Assembly (NCBI RefSeq): GCF_002865645.1
Contig: NW_020194559.1
Span: 62,001 to 126,000, forward strand
From: Hyaloscypha bicolor E
Taxonomy: Eukaryota > Ascomycota > Leotiomycetes > Helotiales > Hyaloscyphaceae
Length of the DNA: 64,000 bases
Direction: 5' to 3'
Shown: positions 53,953 through 64,000 of the stretch, piece after piece
How positions within the stretch are numbered: position 1 is the stretch's first letter
Layout of the letters: the number at the start of each line of letters is the position of its first letter
Notes under the pieces: model-generated
Databases searched by the model: none
What the model saw: only the letters and a program-made list of their open reading frames with translations
What the model was told of the DNA's origin: nothing
Position numbers and translations under genes: made by a program

Positions 53953-56243
53953 TCACGGTCGTCGTGCAGGCGCTCTTGTTCGTACTAAAAACGGACTCGG
54001 CATCTCATCCCTCTCAGGGTCCCAAACAGGAGGCTCTCCCTTCTCTCCCGCCGCCTTCTCCTTCTCTGCCATCCGCACCGCAAATGCTCTTCCCTTCGGC
54101 TCTGGACTTCGGTTTCCGTCGTCGACGGTACGACCACCTGCTCTCGCTTGCGCCAGTTCGACGAGTGTGCGTCCTTTAGGAGCTATATTCGTGCCACTGG
54201 TGGCTTTAATCATGTTGTTCTTGGTTGCGATCTTGTTGAGGTCTTCGGCATTTGAGGCTTTGGATTTCAAGCTCGACTTTCTGGTTGGTGATAAGGGGAC
54301 GTTTTCGTGAGAGATGATGTTCGCTGATGATGGTATTTTCGATAGGCGTCGATTTGGTGAGGAACTTCGCTCTTTGAGGGCGGTAGTGCTGGGTTGTGGT
54401 CGAAGCTCGGGTGCACCCGAAAGGGTGGGCAATGTTGGTGCAGTTGCAGCCTTTCCAACGAAGATGTTGGGCTGGGAACCTTGTTTTTGGATTGGCGCCG
54501 TCTTTTGTGAGATCAACGGTGGCCGCGAGCTGTTTGATTTGAAAGGGTTCTTCGTAGATTTTTGTCGTGTTGGCGATGGAACAGAAGGGACATCATCGTC
54601 GCCTGAGTCATCGGAATCGATGAGTTGTGGCTGCCATCGAGCTTCGGCTCCTGCAGCAGCAGCGAAGATGTTTCGTCCAGCACTTGGAGCTTTGGTGGCC
54701 CCATTACGGCGAGGTGAAAGGGAAAGTGAGGCAATGGATATGGGTGATGGCTCAGCCATTTCAACATCCATCGGCGTTCCGGCAAACATCGTCTGGGCGC
54801 GGCCGAAAGGCGTTCTGGTGCTCTTCTTGAGAGCCTTGATGGGTTCGGGCGAATCTATCGAGAGATCTGTAAGGTCTGTTGAGTCGGGGAAATCACCATC
54901 TCCGCTTGTACCGACAGAAGACAGTGCAATATCATTTCCAACCAAGGATCCCGATTTAGAGAAATCCTTAGCAGAAACCTGGCTTTGTGTGCTTGATCGT
55001 TTCTCAACCTCCGCCTCGACCTTCTGGTGAACTTCTTGATCAAACTTCTTTTGAAGTCTTTCAATCTCGAGTTGGACAAGTCGATTGATCTCCAATTGAG
55101 CCTTCACCTCCCATTCTCTTCTGAGAGAAGCCTCTATCTCTTGTCGCATTTGTGCCTTCTCTACATCTAGACCCTTGATTCTCTCCTCTGCCTCTTGCAG
55201 TCGCCTCGCGGTGAGTTCCTCCTTGTTCTTGACCATGCGTCCCAATTCGACCACTTCCTTCTCCTTTCGCATCAACTTGACAACTGGGAGATTGAGCAGC
55301 GTTGCGGTATCCGGTCGTCGATCGGGGTTGACCTTGAGGCAGTCTTTGATCACAGCATTGAGCTCCGGTGAGTAGACGCTCGGCAGGGGCGAAACCTTGC
55401 CTTCCTTGATCTTCTGGACGAGTTGGAAATGTGATTTCGCATTGAATGGTGGTTCTCGTGCGCATAATTCGTAGATTATGCATCCTAAAGACCAGATATC
55501 TGATTTGAGAGTGTATCGTTCCGCAGCGCAGATTTCTGGGGACATGTAGAAAGGAGTGCCGACGTATGTGGAGGCAAAGTCATGCGATTGCATGATCTTC
55601 GAGAGGCCGAAGTCGCCAAGTTTTACCGAGTTATCTTCCCCTAAGAAGACTAATAACTTGTTAGAACAGCCATAATACACACACAGGAAGCATACCATTT
55701 TCTGGCTTCAGGTCACGATGAAGAATCATAACACCCCCTGCTGGCTGTCGTGGTTTCGCAGAATTCCCCAAGCCCATAACATTGCTTCCAACTTCTGGCG
55801 CATCGGCGCCGTAGTGGCATCTGTAGAGAGCTGTGACCAATTGTGAAAACATGCTCCAAACAAAGCCTTCCTCTGCATATTGTTTCTTGGCCTGAAGGTC
55901 CTTGATGACGCGCCCCAAGTCTCCATTCCCACAGTATTCCATGTACAAATGAAGGTCTTGACTTTGTTTCAGGTGCTCTCTATGGAAGTATCCGACGATG
56001 TTTGGATGTCGAAGTGAGGAGAGAATCGCAAACTCGGCGTGCAGCTGCTCCCGCTCTTTCTGCGACATGCGCAAGTAATTGATCTCCTTGCGACAAAGGA
56101 TCTGGCCATCCTGCTTCCTGCGCACCTTTCTAATAACGCCAAAGGAACCATGCCCTGTATGCGCTTAGTTGTTGTATGCTGCTCGAGTAGTGTAAAAACT
56201 CACCAATCTTCTCGAGCACATCGTACTTGTCTCCTTCCGACAT
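53953..56243 (-). CDS. nimA: NIMA-family mitotic serine/threonine kinase
   Basis: Three exons (56243-56204, 56154-55696, 55649-53953) with introns of 49 and 46 nt give 731 aa, close to Aspergillus NimA (699). The N terminus MSEGDKYDVLEKIG joins GHGSFGVIRKVRRKQDG (ATP loop). Next come LCRKEINYLRM (catalytic Lys), MILHRDLKPEN joined by the second intron to VFLGEDNSVKLGDFGLSK, and STYVGTPFYMSPEI. An insert of about 25 residues before HRD (GADAPEVGSNVMGLGN) is typical of filamentous-fungal NimA. After the kinase domain there is a coiled coil (about 290-400) and a long Ser/Pro-rich tail. NIMA kinases drive mitotic entry and chromosome condensation. The first exon is only 13 codons; the splice is supported by exact restoration of the ATP loop. 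Confidence 0.93.
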
Positions 56244-56671
56244 GATTCCCAGTTCGCAGTTCGGGGTCCGGGTCGTTTAGCGGTAATATTCGTTATGAAA
56301 AGATTGCAACAGCCAAGGCCATGAGCGAATGGTTATGCCTCTGCTGAAGTGGTGAAAAGTAGTGGAGTGTTGTGTCGTGTCGTGTCGTGTCGTCGTTGCC
56401 GTCAGGAATTCGAGATGTCTGGGCAATTGTTGGTTGGTCCTTGCCGTAAACACTCGCTTCGCTTCTGGTTGCCCATGGCAACTGCGAGCTCGAGCTCGTT
56501 CTCTGCAGGGATCCGAGTGGCAAGGTCTAAGTAATCGATAAGGGAATAGCGGAGTTAAGGTTTCGAGTTGTCCACAGCTTTGGACTTCAAATTTCTACAC
56601 TCACTTCAACTTTGCTACTCCCCTCCGGCGTGCTATATGGCAGGCGCATCGCCCTCAAAATAGTGTTAGAA
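56244..56671. promoter_or_regulatory. Shared divergent promoter of nimA and the ankyrin-BTB gene
   Basis: Both genes start within 428 bp and are transcribed outward. The segment contains a GTGTC tandem repeat (56370-56393). An in-frame open stretch upstream of 56672 lacks an ATG, so 56672 is kept as the start. Confidence 0.5.
56370..56393. repeat. Pentamer repeat GTGTC/GTCGT
   Basis: About four tandem copies of TGTCG in the nimA/BTB promoter. Confidence 0.75.
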
Positions 56672-58713
56672 ATGGTACTCCGCAAAGACCAATTGGAAGT
56701 CCAGCTCAAAGACGAGCACCAACTTATTGCGACCGGCGTTCTGAGAGACGAGAGCCCACTTGATGTCACCGATGAATTCCAGAAGCTCTGCGATGCTTGC
56801 AGAGTTGGAGATTTGAAGGGATGTCAAGAGGCCATTGCTTCAGGGGCCGATATCAATGCCCGGGACTATTTTGATTACACTCCTTTAATTCTGGTAAGCT
56901 CTTCAAACCGCAAGGCTGTTCTTCTCACTGACTTTGCTAGGCAAGTCTCTGTGGCCACTACGAAGTCGTCCGCTTGCTCCTTGAATCTGGCGCGCTCTGC
57001 GAACGAGACACCTTCCAGGGCGAGCGATGTCTCTACAATGCCTTGAACAATCGAATACGAAATCTCCTCCTACAATACGATTACTCGAAAAGCACGGATC
57101 CTTTGCAGCCACTCGCATCCCATATCACCTCGTTGCTTACACGAGAAACACCAAAGACCTCAGATATTTGCCTTACTGCATCTTCCGAACAATGGAACCT
57201 GCACAAATTCGTGCTTTCTGCACGATCGTCATATTTCTCCGCGAAACTCGCTGCCGCCCCAGAAACTACCGTTTGGAAACTGTCTAGCACAATACCACCC
57301 GAAGCTTTCCAAATTGCTCTACGTTATCTATATCTTGGAGATGTCCCTTCAGATCTCGGATTGATTAATAAGGGTTTTGTCACAGAGGAAGAAGTGTTCA
57401 AAGGCATTGACAAAGTCAGTAAACAATTAGAAATTGACACACTCTGGGATAGTATATTATCGGGAAATGACCGGCGAATGGCTCGACAACGGCGTCAGGA
57501 TGAAGTCACACGAGGGCGAAGTCAAATCGAAGACTGGTACCGGAATAATGTGTTGAAATATAAAGTCGAGGTGGAGCACAGCAAGGCTCACGATGTCAAA
57601 TGGACTCGAGACAATGGAATATTCGCGGACGTCTTGCTCCGAGCAGACGCGGAAGTCGCAGAGAAGTCCAAAACTGGCAATGAAACTCCTAAAGTACGAA
57701 ACACTGCTGGCCAGCTGAACGGCATACCTATTGGTCCACCAGCGGCTTCCAGAAGCCCATCGACAGTGAGGAAACCAAGAAAATCCGTTCTGTTTCCCGT
57801 TCATCGTGCGATGTTATTGAGATCCGAATATTTCCATGCAATGTTCGGATCTTCGTTTCAAGAGGCTCAGCTCACTGAGTATCTTCAGATTGTGAACGTC
57901 GATTGCAGTCCGGAAGTCCTGGAAATTGTTTTGACCTTCCTTTACACGGAGAAGGCGGATATTCCGATCGAGCATGCCTTAGATGTGCTATTCGCCGCAG
58001 ACATGCTTTTCATTGAGAAATTGAAGACCAAGGCAACTGTTGTGATTTCCACGATTGGTATGGGAACAGGCGGTCTCGCTGACAGGAGTCACACTCAAGC
58101 CAGTCAAGATCAAGAGGTCGAAGTCGAGCCAATTAACGTGTACGACGTGATTCATGCTGCTTGGTTTCTAAAAGTACAACGTCTGGAAGAATTCAGCGCA
58201 CGATATCTGGCATATCGATTAGAAGATTACATCGACGAGGAAGAGTTCGAGGAACTAATTAAAGAGAGTGCGTCCAGGATTCAGAAACGCCAAGAAACGG
58301 ACAGTATCGAGTTGCTAGATGAGTATGCCAAGTTTTGTCCGAACTGTAGATCTTAGCTGACCCCGGCTAGCATTCGATATTATCTATCTGAGCGTTTCCG
58401 CCTCCGTTTCGAAGATTCGGGGCTTGAAGACTTGATGGATGAAGATGGTGAGCTCAACGCGGAGGCCGCACAAGCCATTTCAAATGCTGTGGGAGCGATA
58501 AATGAAGTGGTAGACTCGGAGGCACCGCAGTCAGAGTCCACGAAGAGCGAAACAATTCCAGTGGACCCAGTGTCGAATCCATTAATGAACGGCGAGATCA
58601 AAACGCTTGACGGTGAAATTGCTGGCGACGAATCCGCGGCTGACGCGATTAACTACCAGGTCCTCCTGGGCAAGATTGATTCCATGCTGGAACGACTGAA
58701 GCTCGACGCCTAA
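56672..58713 (+). CDS. Ankyrin-repeat, double BTB/POZ protein
   Basis: Three exons (56672-56893, 56941-58322, 58371-58713) with introns of 47 and 48 nt give 648 aa. The N terminus has ankyrin repeats: FQKLCDACRVGDLKGCQEAI, ASGADINARDYFDYTPLIL joined to ASLCGHYEVVRLLLESGA. Two BTB/POZ domains follow: SDICLTASSEQWNLHKFVLS (about 150-250) and FADVLLRADAEVAEKS with LFPVHRAMLLRSEYFHAMFG (about 330-470). The layout matches fungal homologues of human ABTB1 and S. pombe Btb3, which are probable substrate adaptors for Cul3 ubiquitin ligases. The last intron changes what would be an early stop (58354-58356 in the unspliced frame) into an Asp/Glu-rich C terminus (LLDDIRYYLSERFRLRFEDS). It is divergent from nimA. 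Confidence 0.87.
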
Positions 58714-59765
58714 AGATACCAGAAACGGGAATAGATGTCCCAAAGTCCTACCGGGGAAGTATTGACGATAGATGCCCAGCTTTAGACAAGAATAGAGTTC
58801 TTCAAATTAGCCTTTGAAGATCGAACAATTATTTGAAGGATTCTCTGCCAGCGAGTGTTGCCAAATCGAGCTTAGTTGAGAATAAAATGTTCCATCCCGA
58901 AACAAGAAATTGTCCGGCCTGCCAATCCAAACCCTTACCCATTGTAACGGCAGTTGCCAAGAAAGCAAAACACCTAACATCGGCTCTTCTTTCTGGAGCG
59001 TCGCATTGGCATTGATCGTTGTCTTTGAGAAACCGGGTGAGGAAGAGCCTTGGGGTCCCTGGGGGAAGTGGAGAGAGGTTGGGTCTGCACGTACCACTCG
59101 CCTGGGCCGTTCCACCACTCACTCCCCCTCGCTTCGTTTGATCCCAATTCTCTATCAGATCTCGTCTCAGGCTTCCGACACAACTTGTCGGAGGGGCCTC
59201 AGCGCTGGGTGTGAGCGATTCGGCTCTTGACTCGTCAAGCCAAAACCTTCTTTTTCCGGTGGCGCATCTGGGGCTGATCCATGGAAGTGGCCAAGATCAC
59301 ACTGCTGCCAGCTGGAAGTCAGCGTTCCGGGGCCGGTTGAGTTTCAGGCTTGGCGACGCAAGTGATACTGTCGAGTCGAGAGCCAGCCGGGTCAGTGAAC
59401 TGCTAGCTAGTTAACGTTCCTTCCGCAAGGCCATTCGTGGCTAAAGTTCCCAATTTCTGCGTCCGGAAAGAATGCTTCTTTGCCGACGCGAGGGCTTCAT
59501 CTTATGCTGATCTGGGGCTTCGGCACGACCACCTCCTGTACCAAGTATTGCGGGTCTCGTGTCTCAAAGAACTCACTCATATCTACTCAGTCCCCCACAC
59601 TTTCCAAGCCAACTTGGCGTCGTTCCAATTTCATTCTTCAAGGAGAAACAAGCTCACTTCATCACGGGCCGTGCCTTGCCTGCATTGATCAGCGTCCACC
59701 TACTCCGCCAATGAGCTCTCTCCAACTTTAATATATCTCTCTCAATCTCTCTCAAAGGCGTCTAG
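58714..59765. other. Intergenic
   Basis: Promoter side of the permease gene. CT-rich TCTCTCTCAA repeats occur just before its ATG (59735-59757). No gene is seen. Confidence 0.5.
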
Positions 59766-61931
59766 ATGCCGGGATTTTCTCAGTCGCGGTCCTTCATTGG
59801 AGGGGCAATCTCAACAGCAGCATCGCCTTTACGGAACAACTTCATCGAAATTAGCTGTCGATCTCCTGCTACTCCTCGAAAGTTACGACCTACAACGAGC
59901 GATGGCTCAGAGCGGGGCAATGGACTTTTCGTCAATACAGATCGGGCTCGAGAATATGGTTCTTACACGAGCTCATCCTATCTGGCGACACCAAGAACAT
60001 TTTCAATAGGTTCACCAAGCAACGAAAACCTAAAATCATTATACACTTCAAAATCGCCTTCATATGACGATACCTCATCGAGCGCCACACTTGTTTCCGC
60101 TTCACACGCACATAACTTCTTACCTCTCACCCCGCAATTTAATTTATCAGCCTCAAACGGAAAGCTGGGCACCTTCTCCGCCATCAACATCATTCTCGGC
60201 AAGACCGTAGGGGTTGGCATCTACTCCATCCCCTCTTCAATCTTCAATTCCGTAGGTTCAGTCGGAGCCTCTCTCTTACTATGGATTATTGGATCGTTGA
60301 TTTCTTTCTGCGGCCTGGCCGTATATCTGGACCTAGGGACGGCAATACCCCGTTCCGGAGGCGAGCGCATCTACCTTGAGCGCATCTTCAAAAAGCCCCA
60401 GATGTTAGCAACATGCATGTTCATGTCCTACGTCGTGCTCCTCGGTTTCAGCACACCAAATTGCATCGTGCTTGGCGAATACGTCATGTACGCCCTGGAA
60501 ATCGACGTCAACAGATGGAACGTCCGGACCATCGCCGTAGGCGTAATAACTCTCCTCTGCTTCATCCACGCGCGGTACCAAAAACTCGGGCTACGAATAA
60601 TTAATGTTCTTGGAGTCGGCAAGATGCTGATCCTCGTGATCGTCATCCTGTCTGGCATAGCAGGTGCACTCATGGGCGTTGGGTCATCCAGCTCACCCCT
60701 CACGCGGCGAAACCCTCGCCTAGGCGGCGGAATAGGGGGTCCACTAGACGACATCCTCCTCACTGACGCACACCTCTCAACCGCACAACAAAACTTCCGC
60801 TCACTGTTCTCCGGCTCTTCAACCCAACCCTATGACTACGCGACCGCATTGCTGAAAATCCTCTACTGCTTCCGCGGCTACAGCACCGCAAACCAAGTCC
60901 TCTCGGAGGTGCGAAACCCGATCCCGACACTTCGCCTCGCGGCCCCAATCGCGCTCTCTTTGGTATCACTCGGCTACATCCTCGCAAACATCGCCTACTT
61001 CCTCGTTGTTTCAAAAGACGACTTCCGCAGCTCAGGTGTGGTGATAGCGGGCCATTTCTTCAGGAACATTTTCGGGGAGGTGATTGGCGAGAATGTGTTG
61101 CCGCTCTTCATCATCATCTCTGCATTCGGGAATATAGCCGCTACGTCATTTGCTCAAGCTCGCGTTAACCAGGAGTTGGGAAGAGATGGGCTTTTACCAT
61201 TCTCGAGATTCTTTGCCGGGAAGAATGAGTGGGATTCTCCAACTCCAGGTCTATTTCTCCACTGGCTCATCTCAGTCCTCGTCATCATCGTCCCGCCACC
61301 AGGAGAAATCTACAATTTCCTCGTCGATATAGGAGGGTACCCCGTCTCTGTTATTTCCGTCTCTATCTCGCTCGGCCTTCTCTACCTCCAAAGCTCTCCT
61401 ACCGAGAATTGGCAGTCTCCTTTCCGAGCAAGGAAGTTTTACACGGTTGTGTTTGCGGCGAGTAATTGTTTACTACTGGTATTGCCGTGGATTAAACCGA
61501 AGACTGCGAAGGGTGATGGGAGGTTTCCGTATTATGCGTATCCTGCAACAGCCCTCGGGATTCTGGGGAGTGGGGTCGTGTATTGGTGTTGGTGGGCGAA
61601 GATCAAACCTCTCCTTTTCAACTCGGATAGAGAGAGGGGATGGATGAGGGGTCAGGCCCACAAGCGAGCGATGAGCGATGAAGCGTTTCCGATGATGAGG
61701 TTTGAGCATTATGGGAGTGACGATGGGGAAGAGGGCATAGAGGGAGAGGATGGCAGGGGATTGTTAGATAAAAGCAAAGAGGAGGGGAAGGAAGAAGAAG
61801 AAGGGATGAGGCAGCGGGCGCCTTGCGGATGCTTATTGAATCATGAGGGATTGGGGAAAGTGGTGGTGGGGAGGGGCGTCCATCTTGAGTGTATATACCT
61901 TGTAGAAACAGAAGGGGGGGAGGGGGGGTAA
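59766..61931 (+). CDS. Amino-acid permease, APC superfamily, Mup1-like
   Basis: This intronless 721-aa protein has a Ser/Thr-rich N-terminal tail of about 130 residues. The transporter core then begins at GKLGTFSAINIILGKTVGVG, with the Gly-rich unwound helix 1 typical of APC/LAT transporters. About 12 membrane spans follow. Examples are VGASLLLWIIGSLISFCGLA, GLAVYLDLGTAIPRSGGERI, YATALLKILYCFRGYSTANQ (family-conserved in Mup1-type carriers) and FIIISAFGNIAATSFAQARV. The order and motifs resemble yeast Mup1/Mup3 methionine permeases at the plasma membrane. Substrate is inferred only by family. The C-terminal tail is acidic and Lys-rich (DKSKEEGKEEEEGM), then runs Gly-rich to the stop; tails of this kind often carry ubiquitin-regulation sites. 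The last 30 residues differ from typical members and lie in a G-run (61914-61929), where base-calling errors are possible. Confidence 0.88.
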   Translation: MPGFSQSRSFIGGAISTAASPLRNNFIEISCRSPATPRKLRPTTSDGSERGNGLFVNTDRAREYGSYTSSSYLATPRTFSIGSPSNENLKSLYTSKSPSYDDTSSSATLVSASHAHNFLPLTPQFNLSASNGKLGTFSAINIILGKTVGVGIYSIPSSIFNSVGSVGASLLLWIIGSLISFCGLAVYLDLGTAIPRSGGERIYLERIFKKPQMLATCMFMSYVVLLGFSTPNCIVLGEYVMYALEIDVNRWNVRTIAVGVITLLCFIHARYQKLGLRIINVLGVGKMLILVIVILSGIAGALMGVGSSSSPLTRRNPRLGGGIGGPLDDILLTDAHLSTAQQNFRSLFSGSSTQPYDYATALLKILYCFRGYSTANQVLSEVRNPIPTLRLAAPIALSLVSLGYILANIAYFLVVSKDDFRSSGVVIAGHFFRNIFGEVIGENVLPLFIIISAFGNIAATSFAQARVNQELGRDGLLPFSRFFAGKNEWDSPTPGLFLHWLISVLVIIVPPPGEIYNFLVDIGGYPVSVISVSISLGLLYLQSSPTENWQSPFRARKFYTVVFAASNCLLLVLPWIKPKTAKGDGRFPYYAYPATALGILGSGVVYWCWWAKIKPLLFNSDRERGWMRGQAHKRAMSDEAFPMMRFEHYGSDDGEEGIEGEDGRGLLDKSKEEGKEEEEGMRQRAPCGCLLNHEGLGKVVVGRGVHLECIYLVETEGGEGG

Positions 61932-62970
61932 AATAGCATAGCGCGGCGTAGGAAATAGGATACCAATAGATGGTTTTTGGACACACTTCACACCTTCCTT
62001 CTGCTTCTTCCGAAGCTCCTGCACTTCAAAGTACGATTAGTAAAGACGATATAATTTCATAATTCTTCAATTGAAACCCGACAAAGACAATAATGACTAG
62101 CCAAAGCTCGAGACGGAAAGTTTCGAAACCTCCAAATAACTAGACCGCCAACGCAGAGCCCAACCGGGGTGCTAATAGTCCCTCATCAATCTCGGCTCCT
62201 CACTCCCTCCGTATCAAAACTTAGAAACATGCTTCATCCATGTCGAAGAACAAGAAGAATGTCAGACAGCAACTGCTTGACTGCAAGTATCAAGACCCAG
62301 TTATTGCCTCTAGTCCAGCTGCTTGGCAGTAAATGCCAAGACCCAGCGGCCATTGCCTGTAACAACTGCTTGACTGTACTGGTCAAGACCCAGCGTCACT
62401 TTTGTTTTTCCTTGCTGCTTGACTGTAAGTGTCAAGACCCAGCTCGCGCCTTTCCTCGATCAAAATGACTAGCAAAAATGTCAAAATGCATACAGTATTT
62501 CGCACCAAAGAAAGTACTGTACAAAAGAAACCTGGGAAGCTCCTGGGCGCTTCCCATTACGTTTCCTCCTCCGGCAAAAGGCGAAAATGTGATGTTCCCA
62601 AGCAGCGGGAAATTTGTCAGGTAGGTGTCCTCCTTCCTTGACACGCGGTATTCTGTCTAGTGAACGACGATGATGGAATGAGGCTCTTGAGCTGGCTCGC
62701 AAAGAGATTTCGCAAACCAGCTTATTAGCGTAATAGAAGATAAGTCTCACTCCGGAGCGTGAGGGGATAGAAATTGCCTAGCGATATCAATAAGTCGTGT
62801 TTCTTCGGCCGTGGGTATTCTTTGATAACCGTGTCCGCTGACTCTGATTAGAGAAACCTATTTCTACTGCACATTCTATGCGGTTTGAGGAAGAAACAGA
62901 CTCCTCGATGATAGGCATTCTCATACACGCCGCGGCACCGCAGTGAGCAGTTTATCGTCATGCTCAGGAC
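61932..62970. other. 1-kb intergenic region with a structured repeat array
   Basis: No gene is supported. The notable content is the hairpin repeat array at 62273-62442. Confidence 0.6.
62273..62442 (+). repeat. Array of four 28-bp hairpin repeats with 18-21-bp spacers
   Basis: Copies are at 62273-62300, 62319-62346, 62366-62393 and 62415-62442. The unit is CTG, then the arm CTTGAC, a 7-nt loop, GTCAAG and ACCCAG. Copies 3 and 4 have perfect 6-bp stems, copy 1 has one mismatch, and copy 2 has CTTGGC pairing with GCCAAG, a double change that keeps the stem. The outer CTG and CAG can also pair across a 3-nt bulge. Spacers are 18, 19 and 21 bp. Spacers 1 and 2 share ATTGCCT; spacer 3 is unrelated. 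This could be a decayed minisatellite (period 46-49) or a structured non-coding RNA. Confidence 0.9.
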
Positions 62971-63721
62971 TTAGGCATCTTCCGTGCCGCGCCGGTGAAA
63001 CAGTTCATCCAAAGCAGCAGGTAAGGGTTGCTGCTTGGACGAAGAGATTGCGGAGACTTTTCCAATAGCGTTGACAAGGTATTCTTCTGAGGGCACGGCG
63101 GTTGCGGGCGGTGGGAAACAATCGAGTTTTTCGAGATCCGGGACCTCAGGACTGGGGATCCGTGTCACGGACGTAAAGTCGAGCAGATACCTGGCTCCTG
63201 AATCCTCCTCTCGGACAAGGACCAGGGGATTACGCCAGAGGCATTTGACGAGTTCCTAAGAAGGGTGTGAGCAGTCGTGCAATTTTACGTACAGTCCTGA
63301 TACTGACCCGATATGGTACAGAAAAATCGTTTTCGAGGACTACTATACACCGAAGACGCCGAACTAGATCGATTAAGATCGAGCGATCGGGAGACTGGCC
63401 AGGAGTAATTGCGTGAACAGATTTGATATTTATCACACCAAGATGGTCTCCCAAGCATTGGACAAGTGGAACCCACCTCTTTGGATACCAGACGATTTCT
63501 GTACGCCATTCCCGTTGCGTCAAGTCAAAGATGTTTACATGCAGTCGATACTTGGGCCAGTCCAAACGAATGCTGTCACAACGCCGCCCAAGAGTCACCC
63601 TCTGTATGACTTTGAACAATGCATGCACCGCGATAATATCCTGATACCGTTGAGTTGCCCGAATTCTCTGAAGATAATCTGTCGTAGCCATAGGAAAATT
63701 TCGTAAATCGTCTTCTAACAT
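62971..63721 (-). CDS. Hypothetical protein, two exons
   Basis: Exon 1 (63721-63308) and exon 2 (63255-62971) with a 52-nt intron (63256-63307, GTCAGT to TTAG) give 232 aa. Without splicing the frame continues to a stop near 63230, so both forms are open; splicing adds the better-conserved-looking C terminus. Exon 1 reads FKVIQRVTLGRRCDSIRLDW and IDLVRRLRCIVVLENDFSV. Exon 2 reads ELVKCLWRNPLVLVREEDSG and DFTSVTRIPSPEVPDLEKLD. I recognise no domain, signal peptide or membrane segment. It is 31 bp from the stop of the next, also reverse-strand, gene fragment at the window edge; it is therefore downstream of it and close enough to be co-regulated or to overlap its UTR. Fungus-specific proteins of this kind are common. 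Confidence 0.6.
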
Positions 63722-63752
63722 CTTTCATAATAAACGACCTCACCGACCCCCT

Positions 63753-64000
63753 CTACACTCTGAACAGTCTTCCTTGACTATCTTCTCGTAGCACTGACAA
63801 GTCATGATGGTTGGCATGTGACTTGAGATGTCTCTTCGCATTGTCCAATCGTCTGGAAAAGCCGACTTTGGGCCCGTTGACGTGCCATGGGCAGCCGAGA
63901 GCGGGACAAAAGTAGTGGCGAATCTTTCCGTGTGTGTCCTTATGACGATCGAGGTCCCGTTGCGTTGCTTTCCCGATGCCGCAGCCTTGGAAGTCGCACC
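63753..64000 (-). CDS. C2H2 zinc-finger protein, 3' end only
   Basis: The last 81 codons before a TAG at 63753-63755 are in the window; the rest lies beyond 64000. The residues show CDFQGCGIGKATQRDLDRHK with DTH, a C-x4-C-x12-H-x4-H finger, then HYFCPALGCPWHVNGPKVGF, and RRLDNAKRHLKSHANHH, a second, long-spaced finger. The end is DLSVLREDSQGRLFRV. Such paired fingers are frequent in expanded C2H2 families of filamentous fungi, probably nuclear and DNA- or RNA-binding. The frame is clean throughout, so it is likely a live gene. Confidence 0.75.
   Translation of the reverse strand, partial: CDFQGCGIGKATQRDLDRHKDTHGKIRHYFCPALGCPWHVNGPKVGFSRRLDNAKRHLKSHANHHDLSVLREDSQGRLFRV

Noticed and set aside
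62273..62442. True CRISPR array
   Set aside because: No cas-like gene is nearby, the repeats differ from each other, spacers are only about 20 bp and partly similar, and the host is a eukaryote; kept as a structured repeat instead.

Overview
The window is nuclear DNA of a filamentous ascomycete (Pezizomycotina, most likely Leotiomycetes; the class is inferred). Genes are eukaryotic, with short 45-60 nt GT-AG introns carrying CTRAY-like branch sites. Several families are typical of filamentous fungi: a NIMA kinase, an MtfA-type C2H2 regulator, a HET-domain protein, a SUR7/PalI membrane protein, and quinate-pathway enzymes. No rRNA, complete tRNA or intact transposon was recognised.

Left part (1-14.3 kb): a quinate/shikimate catabolic neighbourhood mixed with decaying genes. 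It holds a shattered sugar transporter (93-2030), 3-dehydroshikimate dehydratase (2544-3575), a broken F-box-like gene (4464-4980), two different intact quinate/shikimate dehydrogenase-type genes (5649-6728 and 7844-8812) flanking a type II 3-dehydroquinase (6824-7282), a short unknown gene, a SnoaL/NTF2-like gene, a third dehydrogenase reduced to a pseudogene (12398-13086) and another gene relic (13.5-14.2 kb). The intact enzymes could together turn quinate into protocatechuate: quinate to 3-dehydroquinate, to 3-dehydroshikimate, to protocatechuate. No QutA-type activator, QutR-type repressor or intact quinate permease is visible here.

Middle (14.5-28.7 kb): a HET-domain gene, a Set1/COMPASS Spp1-like PHD subunit, a small coiled-coil protein resembling BLOC-1 subunit Cnl1, a secreted SGNH/CE2-like esterase and the mtfA-like regulator. 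mtfA is followed on its 5' side by a 10.9-kb stretch with no supportable gene (28.7-39.5 kb), containing several small G- or C-rich tandem repeats.

Right part (39.5-64 kb): mostly conserved housekeeping genes. These are SUR7/PalI-like, exosome subunit Rrp43, an intronless ferric-reductase-like flavocytochrome with a long proline-rich insert, Rab escort protein (Mrs6), NIMA kinase divergent from an ankyrin-BTB protein, a Mup1-like amino-acid permease, a hypothetical gene and the 3' end of a C2H2 gene. The gaps around Mrs6 hold three copies of a dispersed repeat that looks like the 3' end of an intron, plus a Myb-like gene relic.

The most unusual signal is at 62273-62442. Four 28-bp repeats are separated by 18, 19 and 21 bp, and each can fold into a stem with a 7-nt loop. 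One copy carries a paired (compensatory) base change in the stem.
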